DNA of 7,902 nucleotides from Bacteroides sp. 43_108 (GCA_001915545.1 MNQS01000163.1:1-7902), one strand, 5' to 3'; shown: positions 1 to 7,302, counted from the stretch's first letter. The notes: generated from the letters alone by a model not told the origin. Numbers and translations are program-made.

Positions 1-39
1 TATCTTCAGATTAAACCTTTTTATACGGATATATTCTAT

Positions 40-124
40 CTCCATAGCCTTTGGAGTTATCTCCCAAGGCTATGGAGTTAACTCCAAAGCTTATGGAGAT
101 AACTCCAAAGGCTTGCGGAGATAA
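40..124. repeat. Tandem array of four 21-22 bp palindromic units
   Basis: Four units lie head to tail with no spacers: 40-60, 61-81, 82-102 (21 bp each) and 103-124 (22 bp). Each begins CTCC, has a core made of TAGCCT/AGGCTA-like sequence, reaches GGAG, and ends in TTAT, TTAA or ATAA, so every unit is itself an imperfect palindrome. The core of unit 1 (CTCCATAGCCTTTGGAG) is the reverse complement of the core of unit 2 (CTCCCAAGGCTATGGAG) except for one base. The pair can therefore form a 17-bp hairpin with a TTAT loop. Units 3 and 4 are diverged copies in the orientation of unit 2. No reading frame stays open through the array. Function is unknown; a remnant of a small palindromic repeat family or a protein-binding or structured-RNA site are both possible. 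Confidence 0.85.
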
Positions 125-459
125 AACAGGCAGGAAGAAAACCCTTAACCACACGGCAGGAAAGGGTTAGGGATACAAACAAGATCTTTTAAGGATGAAT
201 CTGATTACAAGGCTTGCACTCTTTACAGAGAAAAATCCCCTAACACCCTTCTTTTAAAAAGGTAAAAAAGCATGTGGCAAGAAGATATGCATCTGGCCAT
301 ATGAGGAAAGACTAAAACAGACTATTATTTTGCCATCTTAAATTTTAATGCATCATTTTACAACTGAAAAACAGGGTAATAAACCTTTCCGGACAGCATC
401 ATTCAAGCTTTAATACCTACTCATTACCAATTTTCATAAAATAATACCCATTTTTAGGT
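125..459. other. Non-coding upstream region with no recognisable gene
   Basis: This stretch has no credible coding sequence. The longest ATG-initiated frame noticed is about 20 codons from position 196 and has no supporting features. A 7-bp inverted repeat (AACCCTT at 140-146, AAGGGTT at 162-168) can form a small hairpin with a 15-nt loop, but no T-tract follows it, so it is not called a terminator. The segment next to the promoter carries the inverted AATACC/GGTATT sites described separately. The rest is AT-rich and otherwise featureless by eye. Confidence 0.6.
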
Positions 460-463
460 ATTG
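412..463. promoter_or_regulatory. Inverted AATACCTA / TAGGTATT sites, possible operator
   Basis: AATACCTA at 412-419 is a perfect 8-bp inverted match to TAGGTATT at 455-462. A third half-site, AATACC at 443-448, forms a tighter inverted repeat with GGTATT at 457-462 across 8 bp. The right-hand arm runs directly into the -33 element of the operon promoter (ATTG at 460-463), so a protein bound here would sit on or beside RNA polymerase. The same TAGGTATTG string overlaps the -33 element of another + strand promoter at 7618-7626. An operator is an inference from position and symmetry; I do not recognise the binding protein. Confidence 0.35.
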
Positions 464-491
464 CCCACCCTTTTAACCTCCCATAACTTTG
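460..491 (+). promoter_or_regulatory. Bacteroidetes-type promoter of the porin-imelysin-cytochrome operon
   Basis: The -7 element TAACTTTG (484-491) matches the Bacteroidetes consensus TAnnTTTG exactly. The -33 element ATTG (460-463) lies 20 bp upstream, the usual spacing. The expected transcription start near 497-500 leaves a short A-rich leader of about 25 nt before the ATG at 525, as is common in Bacteroides. This placement rules out the TTG at 489 as a translation start, because it lies inside the -7 element. Confidence 0.75.
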
Positions 492-524
492 CACCGATTT
501 AAAATTATAAAAATTAAAGCAAAA

Positions 525-1859
525 ATGAAAAGAAAGGTTTTATTGTTCTCATTATGCTTGTTGGCCTGTCTTGCAAACAGTTATGCAGAAAAAGCAACAA
601 GTATAGATAAGGATAACACAGAGAAAACTACGGAGGAAGAACCTAAAAAAAAATCCCGGCTAACATTGGGAGGTTACGGAGAAGCAGTGTACACACGTAA
701 CTTTTATAGTGACAATATGTACCGCTATTCTAAAGCAGACAGTTACAAAGACTCTGACGGACACGGACGCGTAGACTTACCTCATGTAGTAATCATGATT
801 GGCTACGATTTCGGAAAAGGATGGAGCATGGGTAGTGAAATAGAGTTTGAACACGGAGGAACAGAATCGGCTATAGAAGTAGAAGACGAAGAAGCCGGAG
901 AATTTGAAAAAGAAATAGAACGTGGGGGTGAAGTGGCTTTGGAGCAGTTCTGGATTCAGAAATCTTTTTGCTCGGGCTTCAATATCCGCGCAGGGCACAT
1001 CATCGTGCCGATAGGACAAATAAACAACGCCCATCTTCCCACTCAGTTCTTTACAGTATATCGTCCTGAAGGTGAAAACACAATAATGCCTTGCACATGG
1101 CATGAAACCGGTCTTAGTGTATGGGGGCGTATAGGTGACTGGCGTTATGAGGCAATGGTTATTCCCGCATTGAATGCTAATATGTTCAATCATAGCGGAT
1201 GGATTCATGATGGTTCTGCATCAGCCTATGAATTTAAAGTAGCCAACAATCTGGCAGGAGCGGCACGTATCGACAATTACTCTGTCAAAGGATTGCGTAT
1301 GGGAATAAGCGGCTATATAGGTAACAGTTTCCAAAACGACATTATTAAAGATGAAAAATCCACCAAATATAAAGATGTGAAAGGAACAGTGGTCATAGGT
1401 GCATTCGACTTTGATTATAATGATCATAACTGGGTAGTACGCGGCAATTTTGATTATGGCCATCTGGGAGACGCTGATCTGATCTCCACTCACAACAAAA
1501 GCCAAGACAATAGCACACAGTCCCCTTATCCTCACACAGCCGTGGGCAAGACAGCCATTGCCGCCGGAATCGAGGCAGGATATGATATTTTTTCTCAAGT
1601 AAAGAAAATGAGAGACAATGGTAAAAAACTATATGTATTTGGACGATATGAATACTATGACTCATATCATAAGGCTGCTAAAGGTTTCAGCAAATATGAA
1701 TGGACTAAAAAACAACGCATGGCCGTCGGTTTGAACTACTATCCTATGAAAGACATCGTAGTAAAAGCCGAATACTCAAAACGCTTCTTGAAAAGCCAGT
1801 ATAATAACGAACCCTCTTTTTCATTGGGCATAGCTTATGCAGGATTTTTCATTAAATAA
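525..1859 (+). CDS. Outer-membrane porin-like beta-barrel protein (phosphate-selective porin O/P-like)
   Basis: The 444-residue product starts at ATG 525, just after an A-rich leader. An upstream TTG at 489 in the same frame lies inside the promoter and is rejected. Residues 1-21 form a signal peptide ending SYA, followed by a charged, low-complexity linker (about 22-43, rich in Lys, Glu and Thr). From about residue 46 (LTLGGYGEAVYTRNF) the chain alternates hydrophobic and polar residues in amphipathic strands up to a C-terminal strand ending GFFIK, as expected for a beta-barrel. The GGYGE opening and the segment at about 155-200 (AGHIIVPIGQINNAH, then TWHETGLSVWG) resemble Bacteroidetes porins of the OprO/OprP-like superfamily. 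An acidic stretch at about 118-134 is probably a loop. It is the first gene of the operon, 33 bp before the imelysin gene. Family resemblance is fairly firm; substrate is unknown, and the context hints at iron or haem rather than phosphate. An LLAC sequence in the signal peptide could be read as a weak lipobox, but signal peptidase I cleavage after SYA fits a porin better. Confidence 0.82.
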   Translation: MKRKVLLFSLCLLACLANSYAEKATSIDKDNTEKTTEEEPKKKSRLTLGGYGEAVYTRNFYSDNMYRYSKADSYKDSDGHGRVDLPHVVIMIGYDFGKGWSMGSEIEFEHGGTESAIEVEDEEAGEFEKEIERGGEVALEQFWIQKSFCSGFNIRAGHIIVPIGQINNAHLPTQFFTVYRPEGENTIMPCTWHETGLSVWGRIGDWRYEAMVIPALNANMFNHSGWIHDGSASAYEFKVANNLAGAARIDNYSVKGLRMGISGYIGNSFQNDIIKDEKSTKYKDVKGTVVIGAFDFDYNDHNWVVRGNFDYGHLGDADLISTHNKSQDNSTQSPYPHTAVGKTAIAAGIEAGYDIFSQVKKMRDNGKKLYVFGRYEYYDSYHKAAKGFSKYEWTKKQRMAVGLNYYPMKDIVVKAEYSKRFLKSQYNNEPSFSLGIAYAGFFIK

Positions 1860-1892
1860 ACCCGATTATTCATTTTTTAAAATTAAATAGGT

Positions 1893-3074
1893 ATGAAAAG
1901 TTTGTTAAAAATCCCCTTACTTGTTGCTGTAGCAACAATGATGACTTGCAGTTTCAGCGCATGCAGTGATAACGATGATCCGACTCCGGATACCGGTACG
2001 TCTGAAACAGATGCAAAATTCGAAGCAATCGCAAAACAGTATCTTGATCACACGGTATATGTTACTTACAAGAACCTGGCTGATGAAACCGAACAGCTAG
2101 TAAAAGATTTACAAGCATTAAAAAGCAGCAAGACTGATGCAAATGTAAAAGCTACCTGCGAAACCTTCCTTGAAGCACGTGCATGGTGGGAAAAGAGTGA
2201 AGCTTTCCTGTATGGGGCAGCTACCGATTTCGGTATCGACCCGCATATTGACTCATGGCCTTTGGACTTGGACGGATTACAGACCGCACTGAAAAATACG
2301 GAACAGGTAGAAGCAATGGGTGGTGAAGACGGAGATATTTATGCCGGCGAGAAATTGGGTAATTCTTTATTAGGATTTCATGGTATTGAATACATCCTTT
2401 TCGAAGATGGTAGCCCCAAATCAGTTTCTAAAATCAGTGACTTACATCTGACTTACGCCGTAGCTGTAGCTGGTGATTTGCGTAACCGTTGCTGGCAGCT
2501 GGAACTTTCATGGAGAGGCGAAAGTGCTGTCAATGCCGACCGTGTCGCTAAAGTCGCAAATGAGTTAGAACTGCCTTACACTGTAAACAGTGGTGAATAT
2601 TCTTATGGTGAGAATATGCTGAATGCAGGAAAAGCAGGTAGTACATACGCCAGCTGGACATTGGCCATGCAAGCTATCATTGACGGCTGCAAGACTATCG
2701 CAGATGAAGTAGGAACTTCTAAAATAGGAAAACCTTATAGCGGAGAAGACCCTGCTTATATAGAATCACCATACAGTCACAAGTCCATTCTAGACTTTTA
2801 TGACAACATCATCAGTATTCAGAATGCTTACATGGGCGGTATAGAAAATGAACGTGACGAAACCAACTCACTACACAACTATATTGCTGGAGTAGATAAA
2901 GAACTGGATACAAAAGTTGTAAATGCCATAAACAATGCTCTGACCAAAATCAATGCCATGGCAGCTCCATTTGTAAACAATATTAAAGATCCAAGTGCAG
3001 GTGAAGCAATTAAAGCTTGTCAGGATCTTGATGCCATATTGTCTGATGTTAAAACAGCTTTAAGAAACAATTAA
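1893..3074 (+). CDS. Imelysin-family (peptidase M75-like) lipoprotein
   Basis: This is a 393-residue secreted lipoprotein. The signal peptide ends in a lipobox with the lipidated cysteine at residue 24 (FSAC). The next residues, SDNDD, are acidic, which in Bacteroidetes is linked to export to the cell surface. The mature part is largely helical. It shows the family hallmark GFHGIE at 161-166 (the GxHxxE motif), an upstream WWEKSEAFLYGAA helix at 98-110, and a C-terminal segment ESPYSHKSILDFYDNI at about 281-296 typical of imelysins. Imelysins (IrpA, ICMP, and the EfeO C-terminal domain) are envelope proteins linked to iron uptake; peptidase activity is a family label that is poorly supported, and direct iron binding cannot be read from this sequence. 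The protein is full length. It lies 33 bp after the porin and upstream of the di-haem protein, a pairing that also occurs in other bacterial iron-regulated loci. Confidence 0.92.
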   Translation: MKSLLKIPLLVAVATMMTCSFSACSDNDDPTPDTGTSETDAKFEAIAKQYLDHTVYVTYKNLADETEQLVKDLQALKSSKTDANVKATCETFLEARAWWEKSEAFLYGAATDFGIDPHIDSWPLDLDGLQTALKNTEQVEAMGGEDGDIYAGEKLGNSLLGFHGIEYILFEDGSPKSVSKISDLHLTYAVAVAGDLRNRCWQLELSWRGESAVNADRVAKVANELELPYTVNSGEYSYGENMLNAGKAGSTYASWTLAMQAIIDGCKTIADEVGTSKIGKPYSGEDPAYIESPYSHKSILDFYDNIISIQNAYMGGIENERDETNSLHNYIAGVDKELDTKVVNAINNALTKINAMAAPFVNNIKDPSAGEAIKACQDLDAILSDVKTALRNN

Positions 3075-3092
3075 AAAGAACTGTTTACCCCA

Positions 3093-3290
3093 ATGACCAC
3101 AAAGGATCTGCAAGAGGGTGTCCGGAAAAGGTCTATTGTACTATCTTTTGCTGTAGATGGTGATTTTACATTCGCTCCAAGCACCGGCTTTGTGCTGCCG
3201 GATGTCCCCTCTACAACAGACATGATAGTGAAAAAGACCGGGGGAGGACAACCTTATGTAGATTCTTTGGTATATAAATTTGAAAAGTAA
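3093..3290 (+). CDS. Small hypothetical protein, in frame behind the imelysin stop; may be a gene remnant
   Basis: I do not recognise this 65-residue ORF. It begins at ATG 3093, 18 bp after the imelysin TAA, and is followed 20 bp later by the di-haem gene, so it fits the operon spacing. It has no signal peptide or membrane segment. The N-terminus is basic (KDLQEGVRKRS); the remainder reads like beta-rich sequence (SIVLSFAVDGDFTF, then PYVDSLVYKFEK at the end), more like the tail of an extracytoplasmic domain than a complete small protein. It is in the same reading frame as the imelysin gene, separated only by the TAA and six sense codons. It could be a real small gene, the 3' remnant of a larger lost gene, or a readthrough extension. 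The imelysin already has a complete C-terminus, which argues against a recent nonsense mutation. Confidence 0.4.
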   Translation: MTTKDLQEGVRKRSIVLSFAVDGDFTFAPSTGFVLPDVPSTTDMIVKKTGGGQPYVDSLVYKFEK

Positions 3291-3310
3291 CTAACTTTAA
3301 ACATTCTTAT

Positions 3311-4930
3311 ATGAATAAGTTATTTAAAATACACTGGCTTGCTGCTCTATGCGGCCTTACAATGCTCTCGCTAACAGCCTGTAATGACGATGACAATCCG
3401 GAAAACAAATCTCCGGAAGTCAATCCTGATATCAATGTAAATGTAGAGACCTATGCAGGCGGAGAATTGGGTACAACCTTCAACAATTCCGCTTCTGCTT
3501 ATGAAGATCCTACTCCTGCAACGGAAAATGCAGGTATGACCGACAAATTCAAATATGGGGAATATTTCTTTGAACGTTCTTATACGCAGAATTCCAAACC
3601 TTTCAATGGTTTGGGACCGCTTTATATCCGCAATTCATGTATGAACTGCCACCCCGGATACGGTCATGGCAAACGGGTAGACCGTTATCGTGCTGATGAC
3701 TGGGGAAATGGATATCTACTTGTTGTGACCGATGGAAAGGATAACTACCTAAGTTCTTTAACGGGAATGCCTCAAACCAAAGCTGTAGCCCCTTTCAAAG
3801 CACCAATAGATGAAGATAAGATAAAAATAGACTGGCTGCCTTACACAGACGAATGGGGAAATAAATTTCCTGACGGAGAAACATACAGTCTGATCTATCC
3901 GGAAGTGACTATTCCTCAAGATGCATACTACGTACCTTTGGAGGCTACTTATAATCAAGTTGTCACCCCTGTCAACTACTCTGATGTAGTAGTTTTGCTG
4001 GAATCTACCATTGGTATCTACGGAACCGGATTACTAGATGCCATTCCCGATGATTCGTTGAAAGCAGAATATGCACGTCAGGAAAAAGCAGGTGTAAAAT
4101 TGAATCCAGCCATCTTCGCAAACGGAGAGTGGACTTCACTCTATAAGGGACTTACAGGTAAACAATATCCCAAACGTTATACTTACGCTTTGACCAGATC
4201 TTCCATACAGGATGGTCCCGGTGCCAATGCAATCTGGAACATCACCAATGTTACCCGTAGTGACCGCCGTTATCACTACATGACTGACACGTATGCCAAA
4301 ACAGCCTCCAAAGACCCGGATGTACAAAAAGATTTTTATAACTATTTCCCTGAATGGAAACAGACCGGTAATGTAGAACAAGATATATACAACTATCTGA
4401 TGAATAAGGAACTTCCGGTGGAAATGACAGACGAAGATTATGTAAACTTCATGATATGGCACAGAGGACTGGCAGTTCCTGCCGCACGGAATCTGGATGA
4501 CGAAACAGTTCAGAGAGGTCACAAATTATTCCGTGAAATAGGCTGTGCTACCTGCCATCGTCCGTCATGGACTACAGGAGACGATAATTATCCCGATCCG
4601 AACGGATACTTCAAAGATGGTGACAGCCGTCTGCCACGCCATCCACACCAAACTATCTGGCCATATTCAGATATGGTTCAGCACCGCCTGGAAATGAAGA
4701 ACAATATCCGCACGGGATGGTGCCGTACCACTCCTCTTTGGGGACGCGGACTTTCCTTAATCTGTGCCGGACACAGCGACCGTTTGCATGACTGTCGTGC
4801 ACGTAATGTCATTGAAGCCATTATGTGGCATGGAGCTTCAAATAGTGACGCACGCTGGAGCATTGACAAGTTCCGCGAACTCAGTAAAGAAGATCGTGAC
4901 GCCATCGTCAAATTTATTGATGCCATTTAA
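3311..4930 (+). CDS. Di-haem c-type cytochrome lipoprotein, DUF1111 / putative di-haem oxidoreductase family
   Basis: This is a 539-residue lipoprotein with a signal peptide ending LTAC; the lipidated cysteine is residue 24, followed by NDDD, the acidic pattern linked to surface export in Bacteroidetes. Two covalent haem sites are visible: CMNCH at 110-114 and CATCH at 412-416. Around the second haem the layout is that of DUF1111 proteins (sometimes named thiol oxidoreductase or MauG/peroxidase-like): DETVQRGHKLFREIGCATCH, then TTPLWGRG at 473-480, then a LHDCRARNVIEAIMWHG block at 492-508, and a terminal helix with LSKEDRDAIVKFI. It is probably an electron-transfer or redox enzyme at the outer membrane; the substrate is not known. 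Haem attachment requires a cytochrome c synthase, encoded by the next gene. Oddities are three further cysteines in the C-terminal region (471, 485, 495), one of them where many relatives have glycine in HDGRA. It is full length and shows no frameshift. Confidence 0.9.
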   Translation: MNKLFKIHWLAALCGLTMLSLTACNDDDNPENKSPEVNPDINVNVETYAGGELGTTFNNSASAYEDPTPATENAGMTDKFKYGEYFFERSYTQNSKPFNGLGPLYIRNSCMNCHPGYGHGKRVDRYRADDWGNGYLLVVTDGKDNYLSSLTGMPQTKAVAPFKAPIDEDKIKIDWLPYTDEWGNKFPDGETYSLIYPEVTIPQDAYYVPLEATYNQVVTPVNYSDVVVLLESTIGIYGTGLLDAIPDDSLKAEYARQEKAGVKLNPAIFANGEWTSLYKGLTGKQYPKRYTYALTRSSIQDGPGANAIWNITNVTRSDRRYHYMTDTYAKTASKDPDVQKDFYNYFPEWKQTGNVEQDIYNYLMNKELPVEMTDEDYVNFMIWHRGLAVPAARNLDDETVQRGHKLFREIGCATCHRPSWTTGDDNYPDPNGYFKDGDSRLPRHPHQTIWPYSDMVQHRLEMKNNIRTGWCRTTPLWGRGLSLICAGHSDRLHDCRARNVIEAIMWHGASNSDARWSIDKFRELSKEDRDAIVKFIDAI

Positions 4931-4950
4931 GCAATGAAACAGATTGTCTC

Positions 4951-4995
4951 CCTCCTGAATCCTATCACCAATAATATGACAGGACATTCAGGGGG
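4951..4995 (+). promoter_or_regulatory. Intercistronic hairpin between the di-haem gene and ccsBA
   Basis: CCTCCTGAAT at 4951-4960 pairs with ATTCAGGGGG at 4986-4995 over 10 base pairs, one of them G-U, around a 25-nt loop. A further CCT/AGG pairing (4961-4963 with 4981-4983) can extend it after a two-base bulge. No T-tract follows, so it is not an intrinsic terminator. It is the only sizeable gap in the operon (119 bp to the preferred ccsBA start) and could act as an mRNA-processing or stability element that lowers expression of the membrane protein relative to the upstream genes. The GGGGG arm next to ATG 4996 is best explained as hairpin stem rather than as a ribosome binding site. Confidence 0.5.
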
Positions 4996-5049
4996 ATGAG
5001 ACAAATTCAAGATTCACCTTCTGGTTATCTTTCAGAAAATTATAACTAC

Positions 5050-7302
5050 ATGAAATTATTAAAACGAACTGCCTTCAGTCTGCTAGGCATATTACTTCTG
5101 ATTCTTACTATAGCTACTATATTGGAAAAAATATATGGTACGGACTTTGTAAACGAGTATATCTACAGTTCCGTACCTTTTGTCATTTTATGGGGAGTAA
5201 CCGCAATTACTTCCTTATTATACATCATAAAAAGCAAACTGCATCGTCAGCCTGTTATTTTTTTGCTTCATCTTTCTCTTCTCTTTATATTGGCAGGGGC
5301 ATTCACCACATGGATATATGGAGAACAAGGCACTATGCGTGTCCGCCAAGGAGAACAACAGACCTCTTTCACCGATTCCAAAGGAATTTCCCACCAGCTA
5401 CCTTTCAGCATCACACTAAACCAATTTGAAATTATTTATTACAAAGGAACCTTGGCTCCAATGGACTTTATCAGTCATATTTCAGTAGCAGACAAAGACT
5501 GCCACCGCCAGATACAGGGGAAGGTTTCCATGAATCATATATTTTCATACCAGCACTATCGCTTTTATCAATCAGGCTACAGTGAAGATAATGAAGGAAG
5601 CGTATTTAGTGTATCTCATGATCCTTATGGTATAGGAATCACTTATGCAGGATATACTTTATTGCTACTTTCCACCGTTTTCTTTTTCTTCAGCCCGCAA
5701 AGTCGGTTCCGCCAACTGCTGAAAAGCCCTTTGCTACACAGAAGCTTGACAGTCATCTTGCTTTTATTCGCATTCAGTCTCAACAGTAATTTTCTCAAAG
5801 CAAACAGTCCATCCCCCAAGGTGCTTCCGCGCGAAGTAGCCGAACATTTTGGAGATTTATATATTTTATACAACAACCGTATCTGTCCTTTACAAACCTT
5901 TGCCCGTGATTTTACAATCAAACTTTACGGTAGTTCCTCATATAAAGGACTGACACCAGAAGAAGTACTTACCGGATGGCTGTTTTATTATGACAGTTGG
6001 AAAAATGAGCCAATTATACGAATCAAGAGTAATGAAGCCCGTAAATTACTGGAAATAGAAGGGAATTACGCCAGGCTGAAAGACTATATCAGTACCATTA
6101 ATGAATACAAGCTGGAAAAAATGATGAACCATATCCGTTCAGGAGAACAGGTGACTGACAAACGAGGCATAGAAGAAGCTGATGAGAAATTCAATATCAT
6201 CAATTTAGTATGTACCGGTGCCATGATGAAAATATTCCCTTGTCGCAATATAGCCGGAAAGACATTGGAATGGTATTCGCAAAGCGACCAATTACCTCAA
6301 GATATGGATAATGACAAATGGGTATTCATTCGTAAATCTATGAGTTATGTAAACGAAATGATTGTGATGAAAAAGTACAATGATGCCTGCCTGTTATTAG
6401 AAAAAATCAAGAAATACCAGCAGAAAGAGTGTGACGGACTGCTTCCTGCAGATAATAAATTCAAGGCTGAGAAAATATATAATCAATTTGATTATAGCAA
6501 ATCTGTCGCCATGGCATGTATTTGCATCGGCCTGATATGTTTTATCTATTATTGCCATTGCATGGCATCGCAAAAGAGAACAAGCCGGAAGGCAATCATA
6601 ATATTGAATATTTTGCTATGGATTGTTTTTACCTATTTGTCGGCTGCTATCTGCCTGCGTGGTTATGTGAGCAATCATCTGCCATTGTCCAACGGCTTCG
6701 AAACCATGCAGTTCATGGCATGGTGTACGCTATTGCTCACTTTTCTGCTACAACGTAAATTCGCAATGTTGCTCCCTTTCGGTTTCCTGCTTTGCGGACT
6801 TACGCTGATGGTATCCATGCTGGGAGAATCAAACCCACAAATCACACAACTGATGCCGGTTCTGCAATCTCCATTATTGAGTATCCACGTAGTAGTTATC
6901 ATGATCGCTTATTCGCTGCTGGCATTTATCATGCTGAATGGTGTAACAGCGGTCATACTCCACCAATCACAGAAAGAATGCAAAGAACAAATAGAACGAT
7001 TGCAGATAATAAGCCAAATAATTCTTTATCCGGCAATTTTCTTACTCGCTATCGGTATTTTCATTGGTGCTGTATGGGCAAACGTATCATGGGGACGCTA
7101 TTGGGGATGGGATCCTAAAGAAGTATGGGCCTTAATCACCATGCTGGTATATGCCTTGGCACTGCATCCGAGATCACTGCCATGGTTTCATCGCACCATG
7201 TTTTTTCATGTTTTCTGTATAACTGCTTTTATAACAGTACTGATTACTTACTTCGGAGTGAATTTTCTGTTAGGAGGAATGCATAGCTACGCAAACGGAT
7301 AG
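5050..7302 (+). CDS. ccsBA: Fused ResB-CcsA cytochrome c synthase (CcsBA, System II)
   Basis: CcsBA exports haem and attaches it to CXXCH motifs of c-type cytochromes on the outer face of the inner membrane. The start at ATG 5050 (750 residues) is preferred because MKLLKRTAF leads straight into the first membrane helix and an A-rich leader precedes it; ATG 4996 would add 18 polar residues. The N-terminal half is ResB-like: helices at about 8-26, 42-60 and 69-89, the third with His74 in LLHLSLLFILAG, an external domain at 90-197, and a helix at 198-214. A further hydrophobic segment at 232-250 precedes a soluble region of about 230 residues (252-483). The CcsA half follows with about eight helices, the haem-binding tryptophan-rich motif WGRYWGWDPKEVW at 681-693, and the expected histidines: His543 (SNHLPLSNGFE), His613 and His706. 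Its neighbour is the di-haem lipoprotein, its likely client. Confidence 0.92.
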   Translation: MKLLKRTAFSLLGILLLILTIATILEKIYGTDFVNEYIYSSVPFVILWGVTAITSLLYIIKSKLHRQPVIFLLHLSLLFILAGAFTTWIYGEQGTMRVRQGEQQTSFTDSKGISHQLPFSITLNQFEIIYYKGTLAPMDFISHISVADKDCHRQIQGKVSMNHIFSYQHYRFYQSGYSEDNEGSVFSVSHDPYGIGITYAGYTLLLLSTVFFFFSPQSRFRQLLKSPLLHRSLTVILLLFAFSLNSNFLKANSPSPKVLPREVAEHFGDLYILYNNRICPLQTFARDFTIKLYGSSSYKGLTPEEVLTGWLFYYDSWKNEPIIRIKSNEARKLLEIEGNYARLKDYISTINEYKLEKMMNHIRSGEQVTDKRGIEEADEKFNIINLVCTGAMMKIFPCRNIAGKTLEWYSQSDQLPQDMDNDKWVFIRKSMSYVNEMIVMKKYNDACLLLEKIKKYQQKECDGLLPADNKFKAEKIYNQFDYSKSVAMACICIGLICFIYYCHCMASQKRTSRKAIIILNILLWIVFTYLSAAICLRGYVSNHLPLSNGFETMQFMAWCTLLLTFLLQRKFAMLLPFGFLLCGLTLMVSMLGESNPQITQLMPVLQSPLLSIHVVVIMIAYSLLAFIMLNGVTAVILHQSQKECKEQIERLQIISQIILYPAIFLLAIGIFIGAVWANVSWGRYWGWDPKEVWALITMLVYALALHPRSLPWFHRTMFFHVFCITAFITVLITYFGVNFLLGGMHSYANG

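Noticed and set aside
40..124. CRISPR array
   Set aside because: The units are contiguous with no unique spacers, are palindromic throughout, and no cas gene is near.
140..168. Inverted repeat AACCCTT/AAGGGTT as a terminator of an upstream gene
   Set aside because: No T-tract follows on either strand and the stem is only 7 bp with a 15-nt loop.
196..258. Small ORF of 20 codons starting at ATG 196
   Set aside because: No recognisable motif, no promoter match and no other support.
489..524. TTG start giving the porin 12 extra N-terminal residues (MHRFKIIKIKAK)
   Set aside because: The TTG lies inside the -7 promoter element TAACTTTG, so it would not be in the mRNA; ATG 525 gives a normal signal peptide.
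777..1665. Reverse-strand open frames opposite the porin gene
   Set aside because: They overlap a well-supported gene, show no family motifs and look like frame shadows of it.
3266..3299. Internal promoter before the di-haem gene (TTTG, then TAACTTTA)
   Set aside because: The last base of the -7 element is wrong and the spacing is 22 bp, so the match is weak; the tight gene spacing is better explained by one operon.
4996..5049. ATG 4996 as the ccsBA start with GGGGG as ribosome binding site
   Set aside because: GGGGG touches the ATG and is the arm of a hairpin; Bacteroidetes rarely use Shine-Dalgarno sites, and the 18 extra residues are polar and unlike the family N-terminus.
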